Of a stretch of DNA of 64,000 nt, positions 45,532 to 55,007 are shown piece after piece; within the stretch, counting starts at the first letter, position 1; each line of letters opens with the position of its first letter. Under the pieces are notes generated by a model. That model did no database searches, was not told the origin of the DNA, and saw only the letters and a program-made list of their open reading frames with translations. The DNA comes from TOLSYN sp963849065 (lineage in GTDB: Bacteria > Acidobacteriota > Terriglobia > Terriglobales > Acidobacteriaceae). A program made the position numbers and the translations under genes. The stretch spans positions 1 to 64,000 of the forward strand of contig CAWKFM010000004.1 in NCBI GenBank assembly GCA_963849065.1, written 5' to 3'.

Positions 45532-47856
45532 ATGACCACCCCTGAAAAACAGCCGAACATCACGCCGGAAATCATCCGCAGCCACGGACTGACCCCGGAG
45601 GAGTACGAACGCATTCTGAAGTGGCTGGGCCGCGTGCCTACCCTGACCGAGCTGGGCATCTTCAGCGTGATGTGGAGCGAGCACTGCTCCTACAAATCGT
45701 CGCGGGTGCATTTGAAGCGGCTGCCTACGAAAAGCAAGCTGGTGATGCAGGGGCCGGGTGAGAACGCCGGCATCATCGACATTGGCGGCGAATGGGCCTG
45801 CGCCTTCAAGATCGAATCGCACAATCACCCTTCCTACATTGAGCCGTTCCAGGGCGCGACCACCGGCGTCGGCGGTATTCTGCGCGACATTTTCACCATG
45901 GGCGCGCGTCCGGTGGCGGTGATGGATTCACTGCGCTTCGGACCGATCACGAAGGAGCACGAACCGGAGATCAGCCGCGCCGCACTGCACAAGAACCACG
46001 CGGTAGTGGACGGAGTGGTGGGCGGCGTGGCCAGCTACGGCAACTGCTTTGGCGTCCCCAACCTGGGCGGCGAGACGCGCTTTGAGAGCTGCTACGCGGG
46101 CAATCCGCTGGTGAATGCATTTGCGCTGGGGCTGGTGAAGAAGAACGAAATCTTTTATGCCTCGGCTTCCGGTGCCGGGAATCCGGTGATCTACGTCGGC
46201 TCCAAGACCGGCAAGGACGGAATCCACGGGGCGACGATGGCCAGCGAGGAGTTCAGCGAAGGCAGCGAGGCCAAGCGTCCGAACGTGCAGGTGGGCGATC
46301 CCTTCCTGGAAAAGCTGCTGCTGGAAGCCTGTCTGGAGGCGATGCAGACGGGCGCGATCGTCGGCATACAGGATATGGGCGCCGCGGGGCTCACCTGCTC
46401 GACGTGCGAACTGGGCGGACGCGGCGGCGTAGGGCTGGAGATCGAATTGGACATGGTGCCGCAGCGCGAAACCGGCATGAGCAGCTATGAAATCATGCTC
46501 AGCGAATCGCAGGAGCGCATGCTGCTGGTGGCCCAGCGCGGACGCGAAGAGGAAGTGTTCAAGGTCTTCCGCAAGTGGGGACTGGACGCGGTTACGGTGG
46601 GCCAGGTGATCGACGAGAACACCATGCGCGTGCTGCATCACGGAGTCACCGTGGCGGAGATTCCCAACCAGGCGCTGACCGACGATGCGCCGCTTTATCA
46701 CCGCGAGGTGGGCGAGTGGACGGCTCCGGTACCGCGGCAAAAGCCCGGGGCACTCGAACTGGGAGCAAAGCGGCATTTCAACCGTGAGTTTGAACGGCTG
46801 CTGGCCAGCCCGAACATCTGCTCAAAGCATTGGGTGTACGAGCAATACGACTCGATGGTGCAGACCAACACGGCGCAGGGGCCAGGATCGCTGGCGGGCG
46901 TGATCCGCATCAAGGGCGACCATCTTGAGGAAACCCAGCGCGGGCTGGCGATGGCGCTCTACGGAAACGGGCGCTGGTGCTATCTGGACCCCAAGCTGGG
47001 CGCCGCTCACAACGTGGCGCGGGCGGCGCGCATGGTGGCCTGCACGGGCGCGCAACCGGTGGCGGCAACCAATTGCCTGAACTTCGGCAACCCGGAAAAG
47101 CCGCCCATCATGGCGCAGTTTTCGCAGGTCATCGACGGCCTCAGCGAGGCTTGCCTGGCGCTGGAGACTCCCATCACGGGCGGCAATGTGAGCTTCTACA
47201 ACGAAACGCTGGGCGAGGGGATTTACCCCACGCCGGTGCTGGGCATTGTGGGCATTCTGCCGGACGTGACGCTAGCCGTGGGAGCAAACGCCGGCGGGCT
47301 GGGCCGGGCGATTGTGCTGCTGACACCGGGACAGAAGGCGCACAGCCCGGAGGAGCAGATTGAATTTGGCTCCTCCGAATACGCGGTGCATGTGCTGGGC
47401 GAGCTGTGGGGAACACCTCCGGAGCTGGATTTGAAAGACGAAAAAGCGCTGCAGGATCTGCTGCAGGCGCTGGCGGCGGAAAAGCTGGTGGAATCGGCCC
47501 GCGATGTGGCCGAAGGCGGAATCGCAGTAGCGGCGGCCAAGCTGAGCTTTGCCAAGGGCCTGGGCGTTGAACTGGACCTCATCTCCGCCGGGCTTCCGGC
47601 CGAGTGCGTGTTGTTTGCCGAAGACGCCTCGCGGGTTTTGCTGACTTGTGCTGTAACAAACATAGGAGCAATCGAGAAGATTGCGGTAAAATACGGATTG
47701 AACGCGCAACATATCGGCTCCACAACCGGCGCAAGATTTGCGATTCGAATCGACGGCGCTCCGGTGATCGAGGGTGAGACTGCTGCATTCCGGCAGAGCT
47801 GGCGGCAGGCATTAGAACAGGCGCTGCAAACCGAGGCGGAGATCGCACGAGTCTGA
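45532..47856 (+). CDS. purL: Phosphoribosylformylglycinamidine synthase subunit PurL
   Basis: PurL makes FGAM from FGAR, glutamine and ATP. At 774 residues it is the small form that works with PurQ and PurS. It shows the AIRS-fold features MWSEHCSYKSSRVHL (about 44-58), CAFKIESHNHPSYIEPFQGATTGVGGI, GIQDMGAAGLTCSTCE and the C-terminal VAEGGIAVAAAKLSFAKGLGVE repeats. purF follows 121 bp later. purQ and purS are not in the window. No riboswitch-like leader is clear before it. Confidence 0.97.
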   Translation: MTTPEKQPNITPEIIRSHGLTPEEYERILKWLGRVPTLTELGIFSVMWSEHCSYKSSRVHLKRLPTKSKLVMQGPGENAGIIDIGGEWACAFKIESHNHPSYIEPFQGATTGVGGILRDIFTMGARPVAVMDSLRFGPITKEHEPEISRAALHKNHAVVDGVVGGVASYGNCFGVPNLGGETRFESCYAGNPLVNAFALGLVKKNEIFYASASGAGNPVIYVGSKTGKDGIHGATMASEEFSEGSEAKRPNVQVGDPFLEKLLLEACLEAMQTGAIVGIQDMGAAGLTCSTCELGGRGGVGLEIELDMVPQRETGMSSYEIMLSESQERMLLVAQRGREEEVFKVFRKWGLDAVTVGQVIDENTMRVLHHGVTVAEIPNQALTDDAPLYHREVGEWTAPVPRQKPGALELGAKRHFNREFERLLASPNICSKHWVYEQYDSMVQTNTAQGPGSLAGVIRIKGDHLEETQRGLAMALYGNGRWCYLDPKLGAAHNVARAARMVACTGAQPVAATNCLNFGNPEKPPIMAQFSQVIDGLSEACLALETPITGGNVSFYNETLGEGIYPTPVLGIVGILPDVTLAVGANAGGLGRAIVLLTPGQKAHSPEEQIEFGSSEYAVHVLGELWGTPPELDLKDEKALQDLLQALAAEKLVESARDVAEGGIAVAAAKLSFAKGLGVELDLISAGLPAECVLFAEDASRVLLTCAVTNIGAIEKIAVKYGLNAQHIGSTTGARFAIRIDGAPVIEGETAAFRQSWRQALEQALQTEAEIARV

Positions 47857-47909
47857 ACCGGCTGGGCGTAGCGCGGCACGAGCGTTGCACGAATATTCAC
47901 AGGTAAACC

Positions 47910-47929
47910 GGCACGGCTCAGGCCGTGCC
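47910..47929. repeat. Perfect hairpin between purL and purF
   Basis: GGCACGGC-TCAG-GCCGTGCC is an 8-bp perfect stem with a 4-nt loop, 49 bp before the purF ATG. Without a T-run it is not an obvious terminator; it could stabilise mRNA ends or uncouple expression of the two genes. Confidence 0.5.
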
Positions 47930-47977
47930 ATTCGCTTCCATCGCACCAGGGCTGAGAAGTACAAGGCGGTAGCCATC

Positions 47978-49414
47978 ATGATCGAGATCGAATTGGACAA
48001 GCTTCACGAAGAATGCGGCGTGGTTGCGGTGTACGGCAACCCCGAGTCGGCCAAGCTGTGTTACCTGGGGCTGCACGCGCTGCAGCATCGGGGACAGGAA
48101 TCGGCCGGGATCGCGGCCAGCGATGGCCGCCGCATGACCGTGTACAAGTCGATGGGACTGGTGGCGGATATCTTTAGCGAAGCGGTGCTGGCGAAGCTGA
48201 CGGGCAGCCATGCGATCGGGCACACGCGTTACTCGACCGCCGGCGACTCGGCGCTGCTCAACGCGCAGCCCATCCAGGTGGACTGCAACAAGGGACAGAT
48301 TGCGATTGCCCACAATGGCAACTTGGTGAACGCCACCGAGTTGCGCAAGCGCTTCGAGCTGGCAGGCTCGATCTTCCAAACCTCCAGCGATACTGAAATC
48401 GTGCTGCACCTGATCGCGCAATCGCACGAGACAACGCTGCCGGATGCCATGGCCGACGCGCTGCGCCGCATTGAAGGCGCATTCTCCTTCGTGATGGCAA
48501 CCTCCGACCATATTTTTGCGGCCCGCGATCCGCGCGGCTTCCGGCCGCTGGCTATGGGACGCATCCCCGGCATCGACGGACAGCAGGATTCTATTGTGTT
48601 CGCCTCCGAGACTTGCGCCTTCGATCTGTTCGGGGCCGAGTATGAACGGGACGTTAGACCGGGAGAACTGATCGTGGTGGGCTCCGAGGGAGTGCATTCG
48701 CATTTCTACGCGCCGGCGCTGGCCCAATCGCAATGCATCTTCGAGCAGGTTTATTTTGCGCGGCCGGACTCGCTGGTGTTCGGCAAAAGCGTGCAGGAGA
48801 GCCGCGAACAGATGGGACGGCAGTTGGCGCGCGAGGCTCCGGTGGACGCCGACTTGGTGGTGGGCGTGCCGGACAGCGGACTGACCGCGGCCCTGGGCTA
48901 TGCGCGGGAGAGCGGCATCCCGATGCAGTTCGGGCTGGTGCGCAACCATTACGTGGGACGCACGTTTATCGAACCCGAGCAGCGGGTGCGCGACTTTGGA
49001 GTGCGGCTCAAGCTGAATCCGGTGCGGCAGCTGCTGGTGGGCAAGCGGGTGATTCTGATCGATGACTCCATTGTGCGCGGCACCACCAGCCAGAAGATCG
49101 TGCGCATGGTGCGCGATGCCGGGGCGCGCGAGGTGCATATGCGGATCTCGTGTCCTCCTACGACCTCGCCCTGCTATTACGGGGTGGATACACCGGAGCG
49201 GCGGCACCTGATTGCGGCGCGCAAGTCGGTAGAAGAGGTGAGGGAGTTCATCGGCGCCGATTCGCTGGCGTACCTGTCGCTGGAAGGGCTGCGCGCCTCC
49301 TGCGGCGAGCCGGAGGGCGAACCGCACTACTGCACCTCCTGTTACACGGGAAAGTATCCGACCAATTACGTGGACCTGCATGAGATTCGCCCGGCGGTGG
49401 CGCTGGCAAAGTAG
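47978..49414 (+). CDS. purF: Amidophosphoribosyltransferase
   Basis: PurF starts purine synthesis by forming phosphoribosylamine from PRPP and glutamine. The 478-residue protein is a glutamine amidotransferase of class II whose nucleophile Cys12 (HEECGVVAVYG) follows a short propeptide, and a PRTase domain with VILIDDSIVRGTTS. C-terminal Cys residues (RISCPPTTSPCYYG; CTSCYTGKYP) are those that hold the Fe-S cluster in the B. subtilis type. The ATG at 47978 fits the family start; the frame to 47885 adds unlikely residues. Confidence 0.96.
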   Translation: MIEIELDKLHEECGVVAVYGNPESAKLCYLGLHALQHRGQESAGIAASDGRRMTVYKSMGLVADIFSEAVLAKLTGSHAIGHTRYSTAGDSALLNAQPIQVDCNKGQIAIAHNGNLVNATELRKRFELAGSIFQTSSDTEIVLHLIAQSHETTLPDAMADALRRIEGAFSFVMATSDHIFAARDPRGFRPLAMGRIPGIDGQQDSIVFASETCAFDLFGAEYERDVRPGELIVVGSEGVHSHFYAPALAQSQCIFEQVYFARPDSLVFGKSVQESREQMGRQLAREAPVDADLVVGVPDSGLTAALGYARESGIPMQFGLVRNHYVGRTFIEPEQRVRDFGVRLKLNPVRQLLVGKRVILIDDSIVRGTTSQKIVRMVRDAGAREVHMRISCPPTTSPCYYGVDTPERRHLIAARKSVEEVREFIGADSLAYLSLEGLRASCGEPEGEPHYCTSCYTGKYPTNYVDLHEIRPAVALAK

Positions 49415-49633
49415 CCGGCCCGGATCGAGTGGGGGAACGGCCGGCCGAAGCTCCGGATCGGGACGAGCTGGGCACTCGCAGCCCAGAACCCGCCGTGGGA
49501 TTCGCAATCTGGGAACGAAGAATAGTTGACTTCCCGTGCTGCCATGCCGTCACCGCGGCACCGCATAGCCTAGAATAGAAAATGCTACGGCGGTGTGGCT
49601 GCGTGCATCCAAGTTACCGTTGGCCTGGTGAAC

Positions 49634-51754
49634 ATGAAAATTCCTCACAGCTCGCTCGTTCTTGCCCTGTTTGGGGCTTCGCTTGTTGCTTTTGCCCAAC
49701 AGCCTCCGAGCGCTCCACAGCAGTCGAAGAAGCCGCCAGCGGCGGCGTCTCAGCCCGCAACGGCTCCCGCGCAAGCGGCCGCCACCCCCAAGCAGCCCAA
49801 TCGTGCCGACGCCTATTACCACTTCCAGCTTGGGCACATCGATGAGGATATGGCCGCGGTCAGCGGCCGGGACGAATACGCCTCCAAGGCAGTGGACGAG
49901 TACAAGACCGCGCTGGCGGACGATCCGAACTCCCCCTACCTGGCCACCGCGCTGGCTGAACTCTACGCCCGCACCGGAGACATCCACGACGCTGTGACCG
50001 AGGCCGAGGACGTGGTGAGCCGCGACCCGGACAACCTGGACGCACGGCGTCTGCTGGGGCGCATCTACCTGCGCTCCATCGGCGATCTGCAGGGTGCCCC
50101 GCAGAACCAGGCCGATGCGGTGATCCGTCTTGCCACCGAAGAGTACGAACAGATCGTGCGTCTGGACCCGTCGAGCGTCGAGGACCATCTTCTGCTGGGC
50201 CGTCTGTATCGTCTGAATGGTGAGACGGCCAAGGCCGAATCCGAGTTCAACACCGCGGTCAAACTGCAGCCGTCATCGGAGGACGCGGTCACCACCCTGG
50301 CTCTGCTCTACAACGAGGAAGGCGATCCGGGACGCGCCCTGAACATTTTGCAGGCGGTGCCGGATGCGGACCGCACGCCCCGCATCGATTCGGTGCTGGG
50401 CTACACCTACGAGCAGAAAAAAGATTACGCGCATTCCATTGAGGCCTATCGCAAGGCGGTGGACCTGGATGGCGACGACCTGGACGCAGTGCGCGGGCTG
50501 GCCGAGAACCTGCTCAACGATAATCAGAACGACGCCGCATTGGAGCAGTACAAAAAAATCGCCGCCGCCGACCCGCAGGATGCCGAGACACTGCTGCACA
50601 TGGCGGAGATCTACCGCCGCGACGGACAGTTTGAAAAGGCTCTGGACACGCTCAACAAAGCCCTGGCTATTGCCCCGGACTCGATGGAAATCGAATACAA
50701 CCAGGCCGTAGTCCAAGAAGCCTTGGGCAAATTCGACGACGCTGCTCGGCAGTTGCAAGCACTGCTGGCACGCACCGAGAAACCCGATGGCACCTACTCG
50801 GCCTCGGATCGCAACAATCGCTCCATCTTCCTGGAGCGCCTCGGCATTGTCTATCGCGACGAAAACAAAACGCAGCTCGCGGCAGACACCTTCCGGAAAA
50901 TGATTGCCCTGGGTGACGACGCGGCGGTCCGCGGCTATCAGCAGCTCATCGAGTGCTATCGCGACGCCAGGGACTGGACTGCGGCTACGGCCGCCGCGCG
51001 CGAAGCCGTACAGAAGTTTCCCACCGACACGGGACTGCAGATGACCCTGGCCGGGCAGGAGGCCGATAACGGACAGGCCGATACCGCATTGGCGCGCGTT
51101 AAAGCGATGCTCAAAGGCAATCCATCGAGTGACCGCGAGGTCTGGATCGCGCTGGCGCAGATGAACAGCCGGTTGCGCCGTTATCCTGACGCGGAAAAGG
51201 CCTTGACGAAGGCATTGGAGCTTTCCACCAAGCAGGACGACAAGGACTACGTCAATTTCATCGCCGGCTCGGTCTACGAGCGCCAGAAGAAATATGCCCA
51301 GGCCGAAAGTTATTTCCGCAAAGTTCTAGCCTCCGATCCCAAGAGCGCGAACACGCTCAACTATCTCGGCTACATGCTGGCCGACCGCGGCACCCGGCTC
51401 GACGAGGCACTAACCCTGATCCGGCGCGCGGTTGCTCTGGACCCGCAGAATGGAGCCTATCTGGATTCGCTCGGCTGGGTTCACTTCAAGATGGGCAAGT
51501 ACGACATGGCGGAAGCCGAGCTGCGCAAGGCTGTGGATCGCCTCGACAATGATCCGACGGTGCACGAGCATCTGGGTGACGTTTATGAGAAGACCAACCG
51601 GCTGAAACTCGCCGTGGCCCAGTGGGAACGCTCCCTGCAGGAGTGGAAGCGAACCATTCCCGCCGAGGTTGAGCCCGGCGACGTGGCCAAGGTGCAGAAG
51701 AAACTCGATGAGGCAAAGGTGAAGCTCGCCAAGGATCAGGAGAGCCCGAAGTAA
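49634..51754 (+). CDS. Secreted tetratricopeptide repeat protein
   Basis: 706 residues: a signal peptide (about 1-21, cut after VAFA), a Pro/Ala/Gln-rich linker (about 22-55), then about 14 TPR units through the rest (e.g. ATALAELYARTGDIHDAVTEAEDVV; NYLGYMLADRGTRLDEALTLIRRAVALDP; SLGWVHFKMGKYDMAEAELRKAV), ending in a charged tail. The last units are closest to those in BepA/NlpI-like adaptors. It is probably a periplasmic or outer-membrane scaffold of unknown partners. The ATG at 49634 is chosen because it opens the signal peptide. Confidence 0.85.
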   Translation: MKIPHSSLVLALFGASLVAFAQQPPSAPQQSKKPPAAASQPATAPAQAAATPKQPNRADAYYHFQLGHIDEDMAAVSGRDEYASKAVDEYKTALADDPNSPYLATALAELYARTGDIHDAVTEAEDVVSRDPDNLDARRLLGRIYLRSIGDLQGAPQNQADAVIRLATEEYEQIVRLDPSSVEDHLLLGRLYRLNGETAKAESEFNTAVKLQPSSEDAVTTLALLYNEEGDPGRALNILQAVPDADRTPRIDSVLGYTYEQKKDYAHSIEAYRKAVDLDGDDLDAVRGLAENLLNDNQNDAALEQYKKIAAADPQDAETLLHMAEIYRRDGQFEKALDTLNKALAIAPDSMEIEYNQAVVQEALGKFDDAARQLQALLARTEKPDGTYSASDRNNRSIFLERLGIVYRDENKTQLAADTFRKMIALGDDAAVRGYQQLIECYRDARDWTAATAAAREAVQKFPTDTGLQMTLAGQEADNGQADTALARVKAMLKGNPSSDREVWIALAQMNSRLRRYPDAEKALTKALELSTKQDDKDYVNFIAGSVYERQKKYAQAESYFRKVLASDPKSANTLNYLGYMLADRGTRLDEALTLIRRAVALDPQNGAYLDSLGWVHFKMGKYDMAEAELRKAVDRLDNDPTVHEHLGDVYEKTNRLKLAVAQWERSLQEWKRTIPAEVEPGDVAKVQKKLDEAKVKLAKDQESPK

Positions 51755-51843
51755 GCTGGAGCCGATCGAAATCCCAGGCCGCCGGAGTGGATGCTCCGTC
51801 GGCTTTCATTTTTCGACGCTATCCGGAGTGCTACACTTCCCCC

Positions 51844-52971
51844 ATGCTGGCCTCCTACGCTGTGCGAGTTGAGTGCTCTCGTGGGCGCCGATATCCCGAG
51901 GCGCCGCATCCCTATCGTGACGACTTCCAGCGTGACCGCGACCGCATTATTCATGCCCGCGCCTTCCGCCGGCTGGAAAACAAAACCCAGGTCTTCACCC
52001 AGCGCATCTCCGACCATTTCCGCACCCGGCTCACCCACACCATCGAGGTGGCGCAGATTTCGCGCACCATTGCCGCCGCGCTGCAGCTGAATGAAAGCCT
52101 GGTCGAGACCCTCGCGCTGGTGCACGACATCGGTCATCCGCCTTTCGGACACGCCGGCGAGTTCGCCCTGAACCTGGCCATGCGCGAGCACGGCGAGGGC
52201 TTCGATCACAATCTGCACGCGCTGCGCATCGTCGAGCACTTCGAGCAGCGCTACGCTTCGCATCCCGGACTGAATCTTACCTTCGAGGTCCGCGAAGGCA
52301 TCATCAAGCACTCGCACGACTACTCGTCCGCCGAGCACCCGGAGCTGGCCGAATACCTGCTCGAGCAGCGTCCGCCGCTGGAGGCTCAGCTCATCGACCT
52401 GACCGACGAGATCGCCTACAACACCGCCGACCTGGACGATGGCTATGAGGCGCACCTGCTGCAACTCGACGGGATTCGCCGCGATGTGGCAATTTTTGAT
52501 CGCTACTTCCGCCAGGCGGAGCGGGAGTTCAGCAGCGTGGGCGACAAGCTCAAGTTCAACGAGGCGCTCAAGCGCATGCTGAACCATCTGGTCACCGACA
52601 TGATCGAACATACCCGGCTGCGGCTGCGCGAGGCGGGCGTGCGGACGGTCGATGACATCCGCCTTCATTCCGAGCGTCTCGCTGGGTTCAGCCCCGCCAC
52701 CGACGCGGAGCGTGCGCAGGCCAAGCAGTTTCTCTCCCGGAACCTCTACCACAGTGAGTCGCTGCGCCCCCAGAAGGCGGACGCGGAGAAGATCATCCAC
52801 GACCTCTTCCGCTACTGGATGGACCATCCCAAAGCTCTCCCGGCCAGCTACCAGCAGCATATGGAACACGAAACCGGGGCCCGGGTGATCTGCGACTACA
52901 TCGCCGGAATGACCGACAACTACATCCTGGATTTGCACCGGAAGCTGCGGGGCAAGAGCGCGGCGCAGTAG
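51844..52971 (+). CDS. dgt: dGTPase-like HD-domain hydrolase
   Basis: 375 residues of the dGTPase family: N-terminal PYRDDFQRDRDRIIHARAFRRLENKTQVF, RLTHTIEVAQISR (His65), HDIGHPPFGHAGE (His94-Asp95) and later YNTADLDDGYEA. The enzyme cuts dNTPs to deoxynucleoside and triphosphate; members of this type often act on several dNTPs. The ATG at 51844 matches the family start. The gene lies 89 bp after the TPR gene. Beyond nucleotide control, such proteins can restrict phage, but nothing here shows it. Confidence 0.9.
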   Translation: MLASYAVRVECSRGRRYPEAPHPYRDDFQRDRDRIIHARAFRRLENKTQVFTQRISDHFRTRLTHTIEVAQISRTIAAALQLNESLVETLALVHDIGHPPFGHAGEFALNLAMREHGEGFDHNLHALRIVEHFEQRYASHPGLNLTFEVREGIIKHSHDYSSAEHPELAEYLLEQRPPLEAQLIDLTDEIAYNTADLDDGYEAHLLQLDGIRRDVAIFDRYFRQAEREFSSVGDKLKFNEALKRMLNHLVTDMIEHTRLRLREAGVRTVDDIRLHSERLAGFSPATDAERAQAKQFLSRNLYHSESLRPQKADAEKIIHDLFRYWMDHPKALPASYQQHMEHETGARVICDYIAGMTDNYILDLHRKLRGKSAAQ

Positions 52972-53205
52972 CCCTGAGGCGGTCCAGCCTGGGGCCGGAT
53001 CAAGTCCGTCAGTTCGGTAATTCCTACATACAGGGTCCATTCCTACGCATGACGCCCCTGCGACGGTCTCCTGTTTGCATTGAAAACAAAGCAGTTATTT
53101 CTCCCATCAGTTTGGCAATTGAACTGTACTAGAGAGTGCGAGAAGCGGCGCACCGCCCTGAGCGGATGCGCCGGTAGAGCGGGCCACTCCCGCCGGAGGA
53201 CTGTA

Positions 53206-54087
53206 ATGAAAAATCGTTTCCTGTACGCCCTGCCCCTGATCGCCACGCTTGCCTTGCCGGTGGTTGCGCAGCAAAGTACCACCCCAGCAACGAATCAGCC
53301 GCCCGCCGCACAGGCGCAGACGACGACTGACACGTATTCGCCTGCGGCGAGTCCGGACCAGCAGCTAGAGCCGCTCAAGGCCGATACCCACGAAGGATTC
53401 TGGGGACACCTGAATCCGTTTGCCCGCAAAAAGTACGTGCAGCGCCAGCTGGCCCCGATCCGGGATCGCGCCAATGAGCTGGATGACCTCACGGCGGCCA
53501 ACGCCCGGATGCTGAAGGACGTTGATTCTCGCGCTACGGCGGGCATTCAGCGCGCCGACGCCCACGCCGGTCTTGCCGACCAGCACGCCATGGATGCGGC
53601 CAACCGCGCCCAGCAGGCCGACCAGAGCGCCCAGCAGGCCAGCACGCAGCTGCACTCCGTCTCGCAGGTGGTGGAGAACCTCGATCAGTACCAGAACACC
53701 AGCCAGATCGAGATCCGCTTCCGTCCTGGGGCCACGGTGCTGAGCAAGAGCTCCAAGGAAGCCCTTGACCAGCTGGCCGACAGCATGAAGGACCAGAAGG
53801 GATACCTGGTGGAAGTGCAGGGCTTTACGCCTGGACATGGCACGGCTTCGATCCAGCACTCGCAGAACCTGGCCGACGCTGTGGTTCGCTACCTGGTCAT
53901 CGATCACCAGATCCCGGTGTATCGCATCTCTGAGCTCGGCTTGGGCAACGCCACGGTGCCCTCGGCCTCGGGCGACGAGACTGCCAAGCCCGAGCACGGC
54001 AGCCGGGTCGAGGTCACGCTGCTTAAGAACGGCGTAGACCAGCTGCAGACCGGCCAGCAGGCATCGTCGATGTCTCAGCCCCAGTAG
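53206..54087 (+). CDS. OmpA-like exported protein with a degenerate peptidoglycan-binding domain
   Basis: 293 residues from an ATG with GGAGG 7 bp upstream. A signal peptide (about 1-21) and a Pro/Thr-rich linker precede a helical, Ala/Gln-rich coiled coil (about 85-160), then an OmpA-like C-terminal domain (about 167-275). The usual Asp of GHTDxxG is replaced (GFTPG, 206-210) and the Arg of LSxxRA is absent (SQNLADAVV, 219-227). These two residues hold meso-DAP in OmpA, so it may no longer bind peptidoglycan. A strong terminator follows. Confidence 0.82.
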   Translation: MKNRFLYALPLIATLALPVVAQQSTTPATNQPPAAQAQTTTDTYSPAASPDQQLEPLKADTHEGFWGHLNPFARKKYVQRQLAPIRDRANELDDLTAANARMLKDVDSRATAGIQRADAHAGLADQHAMDAANRAQQADQSAQQASTQLHSVSQVVENLDQYQNTSQIEIRFRPGATVLSKSSKEALDQLADSMKDQKGYLVEVQGFTPGHGTASIQHSQNLADAVVRYLVIDHQIPVYRISELGLGNATVPSASGDETAKPEHGSRVEVTLLKNGVDQLQTGQQASSMSQPQ

Positions 54088-54115
54088 CTCGCGCTACGAC
54101 CGGCGAATCATACAG

Positions 54116-54142
54116 GCGCGGGCCCCAAAGGCCCGCGCTTTT
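54116..54142 (+). terminator. Rho-independent terminator after the OmpA-like gene
   Basis: A perfect 9-bp GC stem (GCGCGGGCC/GGCCCGCGC, 5-nt loop) is followed by TTTT. Confidence 0.85.
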
Positions 54143-54196
54143 CCCTGTCTGCGGGCGGCCATGTGCTCGGCTTTCATGCTATGGTTGCCGCATCCC

Positions 54197-54832
54197 ATGC
54201 TATTTGACGAGCCATCCGAATTTTTCTTCACCGCCGGCTATGATTCCCCGCTCGGCCACCTCGATCTCGCCATGAGTGAGCGCGGATTGGCGGTGGTAGC
54301 CTTGCACGGCCGTTGGGGCACTCCGCATGGAAGCAAGCTACATGGAACTAAGCTCCATGGAACCCGGCTACCCAACGCGGGGAACGTGCGCTGGATCGAA
54401 GATCCGGAGCGCTTCCGCGGCGTCTGCCGCCAGCTGGACGAATATTTTGCCGGCGAGCGCCGCCAGTTCGATCTGCCGCTCGACCTGCGCGGGCCGGAGT
54501 TTTACCGCCAATGCTGGGAGGCGCTGCTGCGCATTCCCTACGGCGAAACACGGTCTTATGCGCAGCTAGCTGCCGCCGTGGGTTCGCCGCAGGCATCGCG
54601 GGCCGTGGGCCAGGCCAACCACCACAACCCGGTGGCGATCATCGTGCCCTGTCATCGCGTCATCGCCTCCAATGGCACCCTGGCAGGATACGCCGGAGGA
54701 CTGGCAGCCAAGGAATTCCTGCTCAACCTGGAAGGCGCGCACATTCGTCCGAGGCTCCCGGCGCAGGGCAGCCTCTTCGGCGAATTCGCAGCTTCCACGC
54801 ACGGAGTCGAACGCATCATCGCCAAGCCTTGA
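54197..54832 (+). CDS. ogt: Methylated-DNA--protein-cysteine methyltransferase (Ogt-like)
   Basis: The protein repairs O6-alkylguanine by moving the alkyl group to its own Cys. The 211-residue sequence has the C-terminal domain with FRQ-like RIPYGETRSYAQLA, the helix AVGQANHHNPVAIIVPCHRVI with the active PCHR Cys, and GYAGGLAAKEFLL. A short tandem repeat (HGSKL-HGTKL-HGTRL) interrupts the N-terminal domain after about residue 44. Starts at 54161, 54176 and 54197 are all possible; none has a good ribosome binding site. Confidence 0.9.
   Translation: MLFDEPSEFFFTAGYDSPLGHLDLAMSERGLAVVALHGRWGTPHGSKLHGTKLHGTRLPNAGNVRWIEDPERFRGVCRQLDEYFAGERRQFDLPLDLRGPEFYRQCWEALLRIPYGETRSYAQLAAAVGSPQASRAVGQANHHNPVAIIVPCHRVIASNGTLAGYAGGLAAKEFLLNLEGAHIRPRLPAQGSLFGEFAASTHGVERIIAKP
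54326..54370 (+). repeat. Three tandem 15-bp repeats inside ogt
   Basis: Three copies of a CATGGAAnnAAGCTn-type 15-mer lie in phase with the reading frame and encode three 5-residue HG(S/T)(K/R)L units. Being a multiple of three, copy-number change would alter length without breaking the frame. Confidence 0.85.
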
Positions 54833-55007
54833 AAGCACGGCGCTTCGCAGCCGGGTACGCGGCGAATAACACCGCTCCGGCTGCGGGCGCTCAGCGCGGC
54901 AGGGCGATGACCCAAATCGTGCCAGGCGGTGCCTTCGGATATTCGGATGGAACCAGCTTTCCCGCCGATGGCTTGAAGCCGGACGCGCCCCGCCGTAAAC
55001 TCCATCC

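Noticed and set aside
47918..49507. A 529-codon frame antisense to purF
   Set aside because: It lies opposite a complete purF and has no domain pattern of its own.
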